NCBI RefSeq assembly: GCF_019320115.1
Contig: NC_089597.1
Coordinates: 116,132,000-116,195,999 of the forward strand
Direction: 5' to 3'
DNA: 64,000 nucleotides
Source: Miscanthus floridulus
Taxonomy: Eukaryota > Streptophyta > Magnoliopsida > Poales > Poaceae
Translations under genes and position numbers: made by a program
Notes under the pieces: model-generated
Told to the model about the DNA's origin: nothing
Seen by the model: only the letters and a program-made list of their open reading frames with translations
Database searches by the model: none
Shown: piece by piece, positions 20,936 to 30,550 of the stretch
How the letters are laid out: each line of letters opens with the position of its first letter
How positions within the stretch are numbered: position 1 is the stretch's first letter

Positions 20936-22949
20936 ATGTCGAGGAACGAGCGACGAAGTCCCCGAGCCGTGGTCGGAGAGTGATCGACGTGGTCGGAGCT
21001 CGGAGTGGTCTGGCGAGAAGTCCCGGAGCACGGAGTGGTCTGGCGAGTCCCCGAGCGTGGTCTGGCCAGAGTCCTCGAGCACGAGCGTGGTCTGGCCAGA
21101 GTCCTCGAGCACCGTAGTGGTCTTGGCGAACCCTGAAGCATGAGCTCGCTGACCGAACTGTGTTCCCGAAAAACACGGAGAGCGGTAGTACATGATGGTG
21201 TACGAAATATATTGACCTCTCTATAGGAGGTGAAGTAAATACTTGGTGTTCAGTTGGCGATGAATTATACTTGGTGTAATATTCGAAAAAATAACATTAG
21301 CTGTTTTTAGCCCTTTTGTTATGTAGAGGTGTAGCGCGATGTATTAACCTGTCCTGAAGAATGCGCCAGCCCTGGGCTGACCAACATCTCGTAGCGCGAG
21401 GTACGGAACGCTGCCGCGCGTAGAGTGCTAGTGTTACCAGGGAGCGACTGCCGACTACCCGTAGCGCAGAGGGCGGACTCTCATGCACGCGTGGGGTGGA
21501 GCCGGAGACAGTGCCGGCTCTGGGATTCTCAAGCAGGAAGGAAAATGTATCGGCGAACCATTGTAAAAACTTATACATGTTTTGGACTGTATGTATGGAG
21601 AAAATTCGACGCGGAGCGCACCCTAAGGGTGGTCGGCGGAGGTGTACGATGATCGAAGAAATTTTCAATTAAAAATAATACTTAGCTTTATTGACGAGCG
21701 GTGGGTGTAGTCGGTGTGTTGCGATGTTCGAGAGATGGCTTGACGTGTCGTTGGCGATGAAGTTGTCCGGTCCTCGAGCTTTTCGACCTGTCGTCACGAC
21801 TGTGGTCGTGATTGTCGTAGCGCCGTTCTTCGCGGCGGTCATCATTGCGACGTGGTCTGGTGGTCGATGTGGTCGGAGCTCGACGGAGCTGCTCGGGACG
21901 TGGTCGACGTGATACGTGGTTCTCTCAGCGGCTCACTCTGCGGCTCGGCGTGGTCGGAGCTCGGCGAAGCTGCTCGGGACGTGGTCGACGTGGTCGTGGT
22001 TGACGTGCTCGGAGCTCGGCGGAGCTGCTCGGGACGTGGTCGTCGTGGTCGCGGTCGACGGCGTCGCTGGTGATGTCCGAGCACCGAGGAGCGAGGAGTC
22101 CCCGGGGTCGCTGGCGATGTCCGCGGAGGAACCTGAGATGTCGGAGTCATCCAGATCGATGTTGAAGTCGTTCAGCATGGTTGATGAAGTAAGCCAGTCG
22201 AATTGCTCCTTGGTAAATTCCTGATCGTGCCGAGTAGATCTTGGCCGTCTGGTACTCGTTCCCGAATTGCTTGTCGGGTCCAAGTAGTCGAAGTTATAGG
22301 CGAGCGCCACGATGAAGTCTGGTGTGACGGTGCCCGTGTATATACTTTTTGCATATACGTAGAGATATTTGAATCCTGATGATGTCTTCGGTGTGCATGT
22401 ACCCATACGTGTTCATACTTGCATGACTAGCTTGCATGTTGATACACATTTGATCTGCTACTTGCATGCTGCTGTACAGAATACGGATGTATGCACTTCG
22501 AATCGTGGCGTATTCATCACGTGATGACATAGCGTTGCCGCCGCTCCAAGCTCATGGTGGCTACGATTAAAGTCTTTGGCATTGTTACATGTCGTGGCCA
22601 AAGCTCTCACATCGTAGTTGTCGATACGGAATATACGCACGACAGATTCCGATCGGATCTGAATAAAGCTGCTGCGGCTGAAGTCGCTGGGGCTCTTCGT
22701 CGCCGACTTGCTTGCTGGTGTTGATCCCGGCCGAAGGCCAGATGAGTCAGAGCTTGTTGCTTGACACGTAAAGTCTTGTTTCAGGCTGCTAGAAGGTTGT
22801 CGTCGCTGTGATGTCGAGCCCGTAAGGCTACTGAAGAACGCCGCCTCGGGAAGTCAGGTTGCCACGAACGGCGTTGTTCTTGAGGTCCATCTGGTTCGCC
22901 ATAGACCAGCGCGCACGCCCCTAGAGGGGGCCCCTACCTGGCGCGCCAC

Positions 22950-23348
22950 TGTCGACGAAATATGGTCGGCAGTCCACCGAGGGGGGTGCCCGTGGTGGTA
23001 GATTATCGGTAGGGTGCGTGTAATCAGGAACCAGATGGTGACACAAGGCGCAGAGACAGCGATTTAGACAGGTTCGGGCCGTCTGATCGACGTAATACCC
23101 TACGTCCTGTGTCTTTGGTGTATTGTATTGAGATGTATATTGTATGATCCTGTCCTCTAGGGGACCCTTGTCTCTCCTTATATACTCTGAAGAGACAAGG
23201 TTACAAGTAAAGTATCCTATTTGGTACTATTACAATATCTAATACAGCTTGTAGCCTTGCGATGTACAACTTGATCTTGCGGGCCGGGCTACCTCCGGTG
23301 GTGCGGCCCATGTATACCCATGAGGGTATAGGGGGTCTATCCCCCACA
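22950..23348 (-). repeat. LTR (5' LTR in element orientation)
   Basis: 399 bp, practically identical to 19274-19672. On the minus strand the sequence immediately inside it is GTGGCGCGCCAGGTAGGGGC, a primer-binding-site-like string, which sets the element's orientation. Confidence 0.9.
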
Positions 23349-23473
23349 CCACATAAATATAAACTTGTTTTAGTGTATGCATCTCAAAGTTTTCACCAAA
23401 TGCCAAATGCTTTGCAATGCGTATGATGACATGTCAGGTTTTAGTATTTAAACACCCAAGGTGTTACATATAA

Positions 23474-24979
23474 TCACACTTGATTTCAGGGTTAAATGCA
23501 CTTCTCATCCACAACAATTTATGATGATTGTCAAGCCATTCCATCACTTGATCACTAGCCTCTCTAACAAATTTGAAGAAATATTGAAATACTTCAACTC
23601 TATATGCTCGAGCTGCAGGATACTTCTTTGAAAAATCATCACCCCCAAACTTCTTAATGAAATTCTACATAAGATGCCTAAAACACTCTCTATGTTCAGC
23701 ACGAGGAAACACATTTTTAACAGCTTTCTCTAGACATTTGCATGCATTAGTGCAAATAGCAAGAACAGGTAGGTCTCCTATGGCTTATGCAAGTGAGTCA
23801 TAAACCATTCCCAATTTCTGTTGTCTCACCATCTATGAAGCCAAATGCAACAGGATACATCCAATTGTGTCCATCTAGAGCAGTGGCTGCTGCTAAGTGT
23901 CCACACCATCTACCATTCAATGCAGTGGAGTCTATGCTAAGGTAAGGCCTACATTCCTTTAGAAAACCCTCAATACAAGGACTTAAAGCACAAAAAAACA
24001 TGTGAAAGTGTACCTTGCCATCAACCATCTTGATGTCAATCTCAATGACACTGTTTGGTGAGTGCTTGAGAACCTCTGCCCTCCAATTGTACCGCATTTG
24101 GAAGCTTTCCTCCCAGCTACCAAACAACTCTTTCATTGCAATCTGCCTCCCCTTCCAAACGGTGTCATAGTGAATCTCACATTTGTGGTCGTCTTGCAGT
24201 TGCTTCTTCAATTCTTTTGTGCCCATATTTGGGTCCTTCCTGAGGTGCTTGATACCCCTTGAAGCAACCCAGGCGGCAATGGGTGTAGTAGTAAGTCTCC
24301 TCGCACTGGATGAACAATTATGTTGATCAATCAGAGCTGTAACCTGCATTGTTACAGAAATTAGAACATTGCCATGACTCAAAAAAAGAAGTCATATTCA
24401 TATAACAAAAAAAAATCTTTATACCATAACAGTTTTTGAATGACGTTGTTTTCGACCATTAATATGCCAAGGGCAATCTGGTGCCATGCACTTCCCAATA
24501 AACCTCTCTGTGTCTGTTTTCACAGTGTGTAGTGCAAACTCTTTATTAATGGCAAACTGCCTCACCGCCAATCTAAACTCAACCATGTTGAGGTACACAG
24601 TGCCAATATCCATGCATGGTTTGTTAGGGTCATACACAATCACCCTCTCCTCCGGTATTGCATCATCAACAGGGATAGCTGCACCACTAGTGTTAACACC
24701 AGGGACTGTACTACCATTGTTTGCGGTTGCCTGATCCTCATTTGAAGTACCATCATCAGCACCCTGGCCATGATCATCATCGGTTCTCAGGCCCAGCAAA
24801 CGATACAGCTCATCCTCATCGATAATTTCTAACATTCCTTCCCCTTCATCATCTTGCCTTTCCTCAATCCGTAATTCACCCCAATTAACGACATGTCCCC
24901 GTGGTTGTTCTAGAATGCCACCATCTACAGGCACTAAACTAAGCTCAGGCTCCGCATTGAGCCTAAAAAACACAGCCAT
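23474..24979 (-). pseudogene. MULE transposase, N-terminal half (MuDR DNA-binding and DDE core)
   Basis: Two exons. The first (24979 to about 24425) has an acidic N-terminus, then a MuDR-type DNA-binding segment (MDIGTVYLNMVEFRLAVRQF then CMAPDCPWHINGR). After a short intron the second begins QVTALIDQHNCSSSARRLTT and holds the MULE transposase core with YLSIDSTALNGRWCGHLAAA and TALDGHNWMYPVAFGFID, carrying expected catalytic Asp positions. Just after GETTEI the frame is lost at about 23820 by small indels and an in-frame TAG follows near 23670, although homologous residues (CLEKAVKNVFPRAEHRECFR) remain readable in another frame. The right TIR (25214-25713) lies upstream, where the promoter is expected. 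The copy is clearly inactive. Confidence 0.85.
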
Positions 24980-25213
24980 TATAGAGTTAGAACACTACAC
25001 GCATATGAGATCCACACATACCATACAACAAAGAGTAAATAATGATGCATACCCGGTAACTACATCACTCCGATTGCAATCCATAGCACAAGCACATAAG
25101 AGAGTCACTGTTTCATACTCCTGTAAAACCCTAAGTTAACACTATACCCATTGAATCCACAAATCAATCCTGAATAAGGGCGCCTTGAAGCCTCACCTTA
25201 GTTCTGCAGGGTT

Positions 25214-25713
25214 GGCCTGGTGACGCGCGGTTGGGCGACGGCGGCCTGGCGCGGACGGGCGGCTTGGCTAGGGCCGCCTTCGCCTGGGGAAGAGCACCCG
25301 GACGGCCAGGAGCAGCGGCCGCAGATCCAGCGACGGGGAGAGCGGGGACCTGCTCTAGGCGGCGCCGGCGGGCTAGCCTTGGGGGCAGGGAGCGTCTTGG
25401 GGGCGGATGGCGGCGGCGAGGCTCGGCCCGGGGGCGCGGCGTGGGGGTGGGGGCGGCGCTCTGCCTTTCACTCCAGCGAGAGAACAGCGAGAGAGGGAGA
25501 GATGACAGCGCAGGGAATAGGTCAGCGACCTCAGGGGCAAAATGGTCACTGAAGGCTAACATTTTGGCTCAAAATTTTTTAAAGTCGACTTAAACCTAGA
25601 AATGACATTATAGCGTGTTGGCCTCGTTTCATAAAGGCATTTCAGTGAAGCCCACAAATTTGATGGCATTTGGGCGAAGCCCACTCCCCATAAGGCAAAA
25701 TCCCGATTTTCTC
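25214..25713 (-). repeat. MULE right terminal inverted repeat
   Basis: 500 bp, inverted counterpart of 12350-12840, followed by the target duplication GGAAATCGAA at 25714-25723. The inner part is GC-rich and abuts the 5' side of the transposase. Confidence 0.9.
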
Positions 25714-25723
25714 GGAAATCGAA

Positions 25724-26299
25724 GGGTTCTTCTAGCAAAGCGACGGTTCAGTCTCAAAAGGAGGCGATTGCCCGGTGGGCTGGGCCGGGCCGGGAAGGAG
25801 AGGCTGCATTGTTTGGATGGCCTCCATCATTTTCTTTGGGACCCGCGTTCAAAAATGTGAATTGTTTAAAGAAAAATAATATAGTATACATATTTACATC
25901 TAAGAAGCAAGTAAATGTTTTATGCTATGATGATTTTAATAAAAATTAGTTGATGATGTAGATTTTGAAACATATATTTTTTTTAAGATTGGTCAAACTT
26001 ATAGAAATTTGACTCGAGAGAAAACTATCACGACCTACGTTAATGAAGAGAGTACATTCTTCTGTGCGGCGCCAAGCACGCTTTCTTGCGTTTCCAGTTT
26101 ACATTTATATATGCTTCACAGTAGACACTTGCATGTAAAAAGGACCGGAAAATCAGATTGAAAGGGCAACATCTGGCAGGAGGTAGAATGGTTTGAACAA
26201 GGTAGATGTAGCACGACAGTCAAGGCCCCCACCCACTGCAACATCTGGCAGGACTGCAGGAGGAAGAATGGTTGAAAAAAAGGACCACTGCAAGTCTGC
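25724..26299. other. Former upstream sequence of the BTB gene; spacer
   Basis: By the target duplication, the sequence from 25724 was once contiguous with 12339, so this is the original upstream or 5' leader side of the BTB gene, read on the minus strand. The first 140 bases are GC-rich (GGGCTGGGCCGGGCCGGG). Beyond 25860 it is AT-rich and ends near 26050 with a possible decayed Stowaway end (GAAGAGAGTA). No gene. Confidence 0.5.
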
Positions 26300-27293
26300 A
26301 ACAAAGGATGGGGATTCTGGGAGGGCAGGTGCCGTCCGCGCGTTGTTGGCCTGCAATGGCGGCGAGTGACTGCAGCACGCTGTCGTGGCCACACTCCAAA
26401 TCCTATAAGCCAGTGTCATGCTGGCAAGCTCATGCTTTCCCAGGATTGAAATTGGCGCTCTGGAAGAAAAAAAATAGTGAAACCAAAAGGATTCAGGCAT
26501 CAACTCTGGACAATGCAAAGATTAAGAAGCTCAATGCATGCATAGCTTCACTAACAATGTCTACTTCAAAAATACAGGACACCAATTGATTATGCCCCAG
26601 CAGTCGGTTATACCAACACAGTTGAAGAAAAATTCATAAACTCCTCGGTCATAACTGCCAGCGAGATCTTAACCACCACCACATGGCCAGGGTAGCCATT
26701 AAACAAGATGAAAACCGGTAAGCCCGAAAGAGATTACCTGAAGAATTCACCGAATATAGTGACATTGTTCACATGTTGGTTGACATCAAGAGATCTCCAC
26801 AGGGCTGTTACACATGACGGAGTTCCATGAGAAATCTTACATAAAAGAATGATCATGATGAGTGACAGTTAAGCAAGAAAGCATGATTATCCAACTCAGT
26901 AAGACCCTTCCTTATGAACTGCATCGGAGTATCACCATCAAAAAGTGCTCCCAGCTTTCACTTTTCTTATCTGTTATGGCTGTTGAAACACAGGCCAATC
27001 TCAGCCCTAACTTCCTCTGGCATTTTTTGAAGGCCTTCTAGTGTTCTTATTCATCATCACCCAAACACTGCAAGATAAAATCAAAATGTAAGCAAATTGT
27101 TTTCAAAGATGGAGGTGCTTATCAGAAAGAGAAAAGCAGCGAATGCAAATACAGATGAAATACAAACCTTGTAAGCTCTCAAGATTGTATGGCCAGAACT
27201 GTAGTCTCGACACATGCCATTTTTACCAGCAGCAGCTACCCATGTGTTCACTTGGACCGTATCTCCCCTATAGTTATGGCATGTTTCAAACAA
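26300..27293 (-). pseudogene. FATB-like acyl-ACP thioesterase pseudogene
   Basis: Several minus-strand pieces are in the order expected of FATB: GDTVQVNTWVAAAGKNGMCR (about 27275-27200), SVWVMMNKNTRR then PEEVRAEIG in a shifted frame (about 27055-27000), FIRKGLTELD (about 26915), LDVNQHVNNV (about 26790) and SILGKHELASMTLAYR (about 26450-26400), followed after a frameshift by CGHDSVLQSLAAIAGQQRAD. FATB enzymes release saturated fatty acids from ACP in plastids. The Asn/His of NQH and the Cys of ECG, thought to be catalytic, are recognisable, but there are frameshifts and stops and most of the N-terminus is missing. It is a degraded copy. Confidence 0.78.
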
Positions 27294-28262
27294 TATTTTG
27301 TCAATTTTTCAGCCCATAAACAAATGCTACACTGCTACAACTATATCTGAACCACAAAAACTGCAGTTGAAATTATATTTTCTTTTCTCCAACAAGGTAA
27401 ACTGAGAATAGAACGACTTGTCACTTGCATTGAACAAATGAAAGTTGTGGCAGGCACCGATTTTATGAGCACTCAAGTGATTTGCTGAAGTAGTAAGTAA
27501 ATTAAATGCAGTCAACTGGTCCAGGTCAAGGACATATTCCCATGGCAACCCACATTTGTTTCTTACTATGAAATCGTTATTTCTCCAACAAATTCAGTTC
27601 TGATCCCTTGAGGAGTACAATCTAGGTCGTACCTTTTTTATTCTAAAAATTTAAAGGATGGCAAAATGCAACTTAATTCAGCAGTTCTAAGCCATCATAT
27701 ATTGCCTTACCAAACAATTTTTTCTCCAGGAGAGCTGCGCATCATTATATTAAGAAGATAAAAAATGGGACAAGAACCCATACAAAACAACACAAAACCA
27801 CACACACAAATGACTTCCAATGCCATGATGCTCTTTTTAACAAAAAACTTTCAATACCTTGTTCATTGTGAACTCAGTCATGACAAATAATAATATAATA
27901 TTATACTAATTTAAGGTACATATTAGTGTTTTGCTTAGGTGCCCACATGTCTTACATGAATTTTGAACACCAAGAATTTCACACATTCAGCATGGCACTG
28001 AAAAGCAACAAAGTAATCATCTCCTTTGTAATGCCTTCGATGTTAGAGGATGGTTAGCTAGCAACATAATGTACTACATTTTACCTGCTTGGTGACGAAC
28101 TCACAAGTTTCTGCATAAGTAATCCATGGGCCATGGCTCCACCATGAAAAGTTGAAAAATGACCTTAATAATCAGCAGTAGTAGGCTGTAGGCAGTCTTG
28201 TATTCTGGTACCCTGTTGACATGCTGCTGTTATGTAGTACACATCAGTAAATAGTGATGGGA
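27294..28262. other. Spacer between FATB pseudogene and PPR gene
   Basis: AT-rich with no supported gene. More FATB remnants could exist (a TGGTGGAGCCATGGCCC-containing block near 28120-28140 resembles coding sequence) but I cannot place them. The PPR gene's 3' UTR would lie in the last few hundred bases. Confidence 0.4.
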
Positions 28263-28264
28263 TG

Positions 28265-30550
28265 TTAACTCCAGCTATAGCCAACTTCTTTCTCAGTAGC
28301 AGCATTTCTGATTTGACTTCTCAAATTTTCCATCACATTCCATCTTTTGGTTGATCCATTTACACTGATGAGATGCAGGTACGGCATTTTAGTAGTAGGT
28401 TTGATGGAAATTAATTGATTTGCTGCATGCTCTGCCAACCTGTCATTGCCATTCAATCGGCAACTGCTCAAGAGAGAAGTCCAAATTGCAAAGTCTGGTT
28501 TAAATGGCATTGACTTCATTAACTCTTCAGCCTGCTCAAGCATGCCTGTCCTACCGAACAGATCAACCATGCAAGCATAATGCATTTTATTTGGTAAAAT
28601 TCCATAATTACATGTCATCATACTGAAGAACTGTTTGCCTTCCTCCAAAAGGCTCATGTGATTACATGCAGAAAGTATGCCGAGAAATGTGATCTCATCA
28701 GGATCAACTTGAGCCTTTTTCATGTTATCAAATGTCACAATAGCATTTTGACCAAAACTGTTGAATGCATATCCACAAATCATTGTGTTCCATGTCACTA
28801 CATCTCTGTTGGCCATCCTATCAAAAATGGCTTGGGCAATAATCATTTCACCACATTTGCAATATATACTGATGAGTGAATTCTGAATTAATAAATGTGA
28901 TCCAAACCCAAGCCTGATAGTAGAAGCGTGAAACTGCTGGCCATGAACAATCATAGAATGCTGTGAAAAACAGCTAATAAGGCTAGAAAGCATGGAATCA
29001 CTTGGCCGTATATTTGACAGTAGCATCTTCTTGTACAGCTTAAGCGCGTCATTGTTTAAACCATTTTGAGCGAGCCCATTGATCAAACAGCTCCAGGTCA
29101 CTAAATCTCGTGTTGGAGATTCATCAAAGAGCTTGTAAGCTTCAGTAACCTTACCTTGATGAAGCAAACCAGCTATCATCACATTGTATGTGACAACAGT
29201 CCTTTTGTGCATCCTACAGAAAAGGTCCAGTGCATCATATATATACCCTCCTTTCACATATCCAAATAGTAAAGTAGTGCAGGACATCACATCTACTTGA
29301 GGCATACTGTAGAACACATCCCGAGCTTTATCAAGCATTCCATTGTCTATAAAACAAGACATCAAAGTAGTAGATGCTTCCAAATTCTTTTCAGGCATCT
29401 TTGAGTACAACTCAATAGCGTCAGGAATTCTTCCATATTTTGCATAGCCATTGACCATCAAATTCCACGAGATCTTATCTCTGCCATCCATGGAATAAAA
29501 AATCTTTCTAGCCTCATCAATCTTGCCTGCATGGATACAGCCAGATATGATAGCATTCCATGAGCCAACATGCTTTCTTTCCATTTTATAAAATTCCAAC
29601 TGTGCCTCGTTGATATCTAAGGAGTTACAGTACATCACAACTAATGATGCCTCGATGATGTGGTCATGAATAAACCCAGACTTCACAGCAAAACCATGAA
29701 CACACCTGCCTCCTCCAATACTTTTCAAGCCAGCATAAGCATTAACAATCTTAACAAAGATTGCATTTGTCACTACGTCCCTACTGCTCATCAAAGTGTT
29801 GAGTAGTTCAATCACTTCTCTGAATCGCTTGTGGTTGACAAGGCCTCCGATCATGACGCACCATGACACCGAATTCTTTGCGGGCATAAGGTTAAACAGC
29901 TCCAATGCACACCCCACCTCGTGCACAGTAAAATAGCCTTTGATCATCACAGTCCAGGACACAACATTGCGCTCTGGCATCTGATCGAAGACCCTGCGAG
30001 CATCCTCTACCCCGTGGTTCATCACAAGGCCTGATATGAGAGCATTCCATAAGGCCACGTTTGGACTGTCGACATCATCCACAATCCGCTCCAGGCAGCT
30101 GAACACCCCACAGTTGGCATACATCGTGATCAGGGAGGACCCCACAAACACGTTCAATGAAGATCTGGTCTTGATTGCAAGCCCATGGATGCACCTCCCC
30201 AGAGCTAGAGCCTCCATCCGTGCGCAGGTCGACAGCACAGTGGAGAAGGAGGTGTGGTCTGCGCAGAACCCCTCGCGCCTCATCTCGAGGAATGCAGTAA
30301 CTGCACTGTCATGCACCCTGGAACGGGCATACGCGGCCATGAGGGAGTTCCAGGACACGACATCCCGCTGCGGCATTCTGTCGAACACCTCCCGCACAGC
30401 ATCCACCCTGCCAGCACGCAGATGCTGCCCAATCAGCCTGTTTGCTGAGGTTATCGCATCGCAAGTGCCCGACATGCATGCCAGGGAGGACCTGGGAGGC
30501 CCAGCACGGCGAGCACAGTACGATGCAGCTCGCGCCAACCCGGGCGGCAT
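28265..30550 (-). CDS. Pentatricopeptide repeat protein, PLS class with E-type C-terminus
   Basis: Intact intronless frame of 761 residues, as usual for plant PPR genes. The ATG at 30550 gives an Arg/Ala/Ser-rich N-terminus (MPPGLARAASYCARRAGPPR) without acidic residues, fitting a mitochondrial or plastid transit peptide. From about residue 35 to 690 there is a continuous series of PPR motifs of P, L and S types, for example VVSWNSLMAAYARSRVHDSA, NVVSWTVMIKGYF, DLVTWSCLINGLAQNGLNND and DVVTWNTMICGYAFNSFGQN. After KPDFAIWTSLLSSCRLNGND follows an E-like region ending KEVGYSWS; there is no DYW domain. Such proteins bind organellar RNA and many E-class members specify C-to-U editing sites with a partner supplying the deaminase. 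The target cannot be predicted here. No breaks were seen. Confidence 0.93.
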   Translation of the reverse strand: MPPGLARAASYCARRAGPPRSSLACMSGTCDAITSANRLIGQHLRAGRVDAVREVFDRMPQRDVVSWNSLMAAYARSRVHDSAVTAFLEMRREGFCADHTSFSTVLSTCARMEALALGRCIHGLAIKTRSSLNVFVGSSLITMYANCGVFSCLERIVDDVDSPNVALWNALISGLVMNHGVEDARRVFDQMPERNVVSWTVMIKGYFTVHEVGCALELFNLMPAKNSVSWCVMIGGLVNHKRFREVIELLNTLMSSRDVVTNAIFVKIVNAYAGLKSIGGGRCVHGFAVKSGFIHDHIIEASLVVMYCNSLDINEAQLEFYKMERKHVGSWNAIISGCIHAGKIDEARKIFYSMDGRDKISWNLMVNGYAKYGRIPDAIELYSKMPEKNLEASTTLMSCFIDNGMLDKARDVFYSMPQVDVMSCTTLLFGYVKGGYIYDALDLFCRMHKRTVVTYNVMIAGLLHQGKVTEAYKLFDESPTRDLVTWSCLINGLAQNGLNNDALKLYKKMLLSNIRPSDSMLSSLISCFSQHSMIVHGQQFHASTIRLGFGSHLLIQNSLISIYCKCGEMIIAQAIFDRMANRDVVTWNTMICGYAFNSFGQNAIVTFDNMKKAQVDPDEITFLGILSACNHMSLLEEGKQFFSMMTCNYGILPNKMHYACMVDLFGRTGMLEQAEELMKSMPFKPDFAIWTSLLSSCRLNGNDRLAEHAANQLISIKPTTKMPYLHLISVNGSTKRWNVMENLRSQIRNAATEKEVGYSWS

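Larger units (their letters stand above)
19274..23348 (-). mobile_element. Young non-autonomous LTR retrotransposon
   Basis: Two 399-bp LTRs (19274-19672 and 22950-23348, TG...CA) flank 3.28 kb and are bordered by the 5-bp duplication CCACA. The orientation is minus: the PBS-like TGGCGCGCCAGGTAGGGG is read on the minus strand next to the right LTR (about 22931-22948). I see no gag, protease, RT or integrase in any frame. The interior has many AGTCCCCGAGC motifs and GTGGTCGACGTGGTCG-type repeats. It must be mobilised by another element. The same PBS string follows the gypsy LTR at 51863, so a partner of that kind is plausible. Confidence 0.9.
15795..23468 (-). mobile_element. Large solo LTR (about 3.6 kb), inside MULE transposase
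   Basis: On the minus strand it runs TGTAACACCTTGGGTGTTTA to GGTTCTGCCACA and is flanked by the 5-bp duplication TATAA (15790-15794 and 23469-23473). After subtracting the nested 4.1-kb element, 3.59 kb remain, with no gag or pol and no second copy of the ends. That fits a solo LTR left by LTR-LTR recombination. A TGTAACACC start and a length above 3 kb fit long-LTR chromovirus gypsy families of grasses such as Tekay; this is inference. A GC-rich stretch at 17940-18830 with short ORFs probably lies around the LTR promoter. Confidence 0.78.
12350..25713 (-). mobile_element. Mutator-like element (MULE) with nested insertions
   Basis: Both ends begin GAGAAAATCGGGATTTTGCC in opposite orientation and continue as inverted repeats of 491 and 500 bp, with a perfect 10-bp target duplication. 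Removing the nested LTR insertions leaves a 5.7-kb element. Order from the left: TIR, GRF zinc-finger/TM gene (+), captured acyl-CoA ligase fragment (-), MuDR-type transposase (-, from 24979 down to about 14409), TIR. Transposase and GRF gene are convergent, each starting just inside a TIR, like mudrA and mudrB of maize MuDR. The transposase has several frameshifts and a stop, so the copy is not autonomous now. It inserted in the 5' region of the BTB gene, which it separates from its original upstream sequence. Confidence 0.93.

Noticed and set aside
20693..22406. Several 100-170 codon ORFs inside the young LTR element
   Set aside because: Generated by GTGGTCGACG and AGTCCCCGAGC repeats; none resembles gag or pol.
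27327..27548. 73-codon minus-strand ORF near the FATB relic
   Set aside because: No FATB similarity and no other family; probably intron or spacer.
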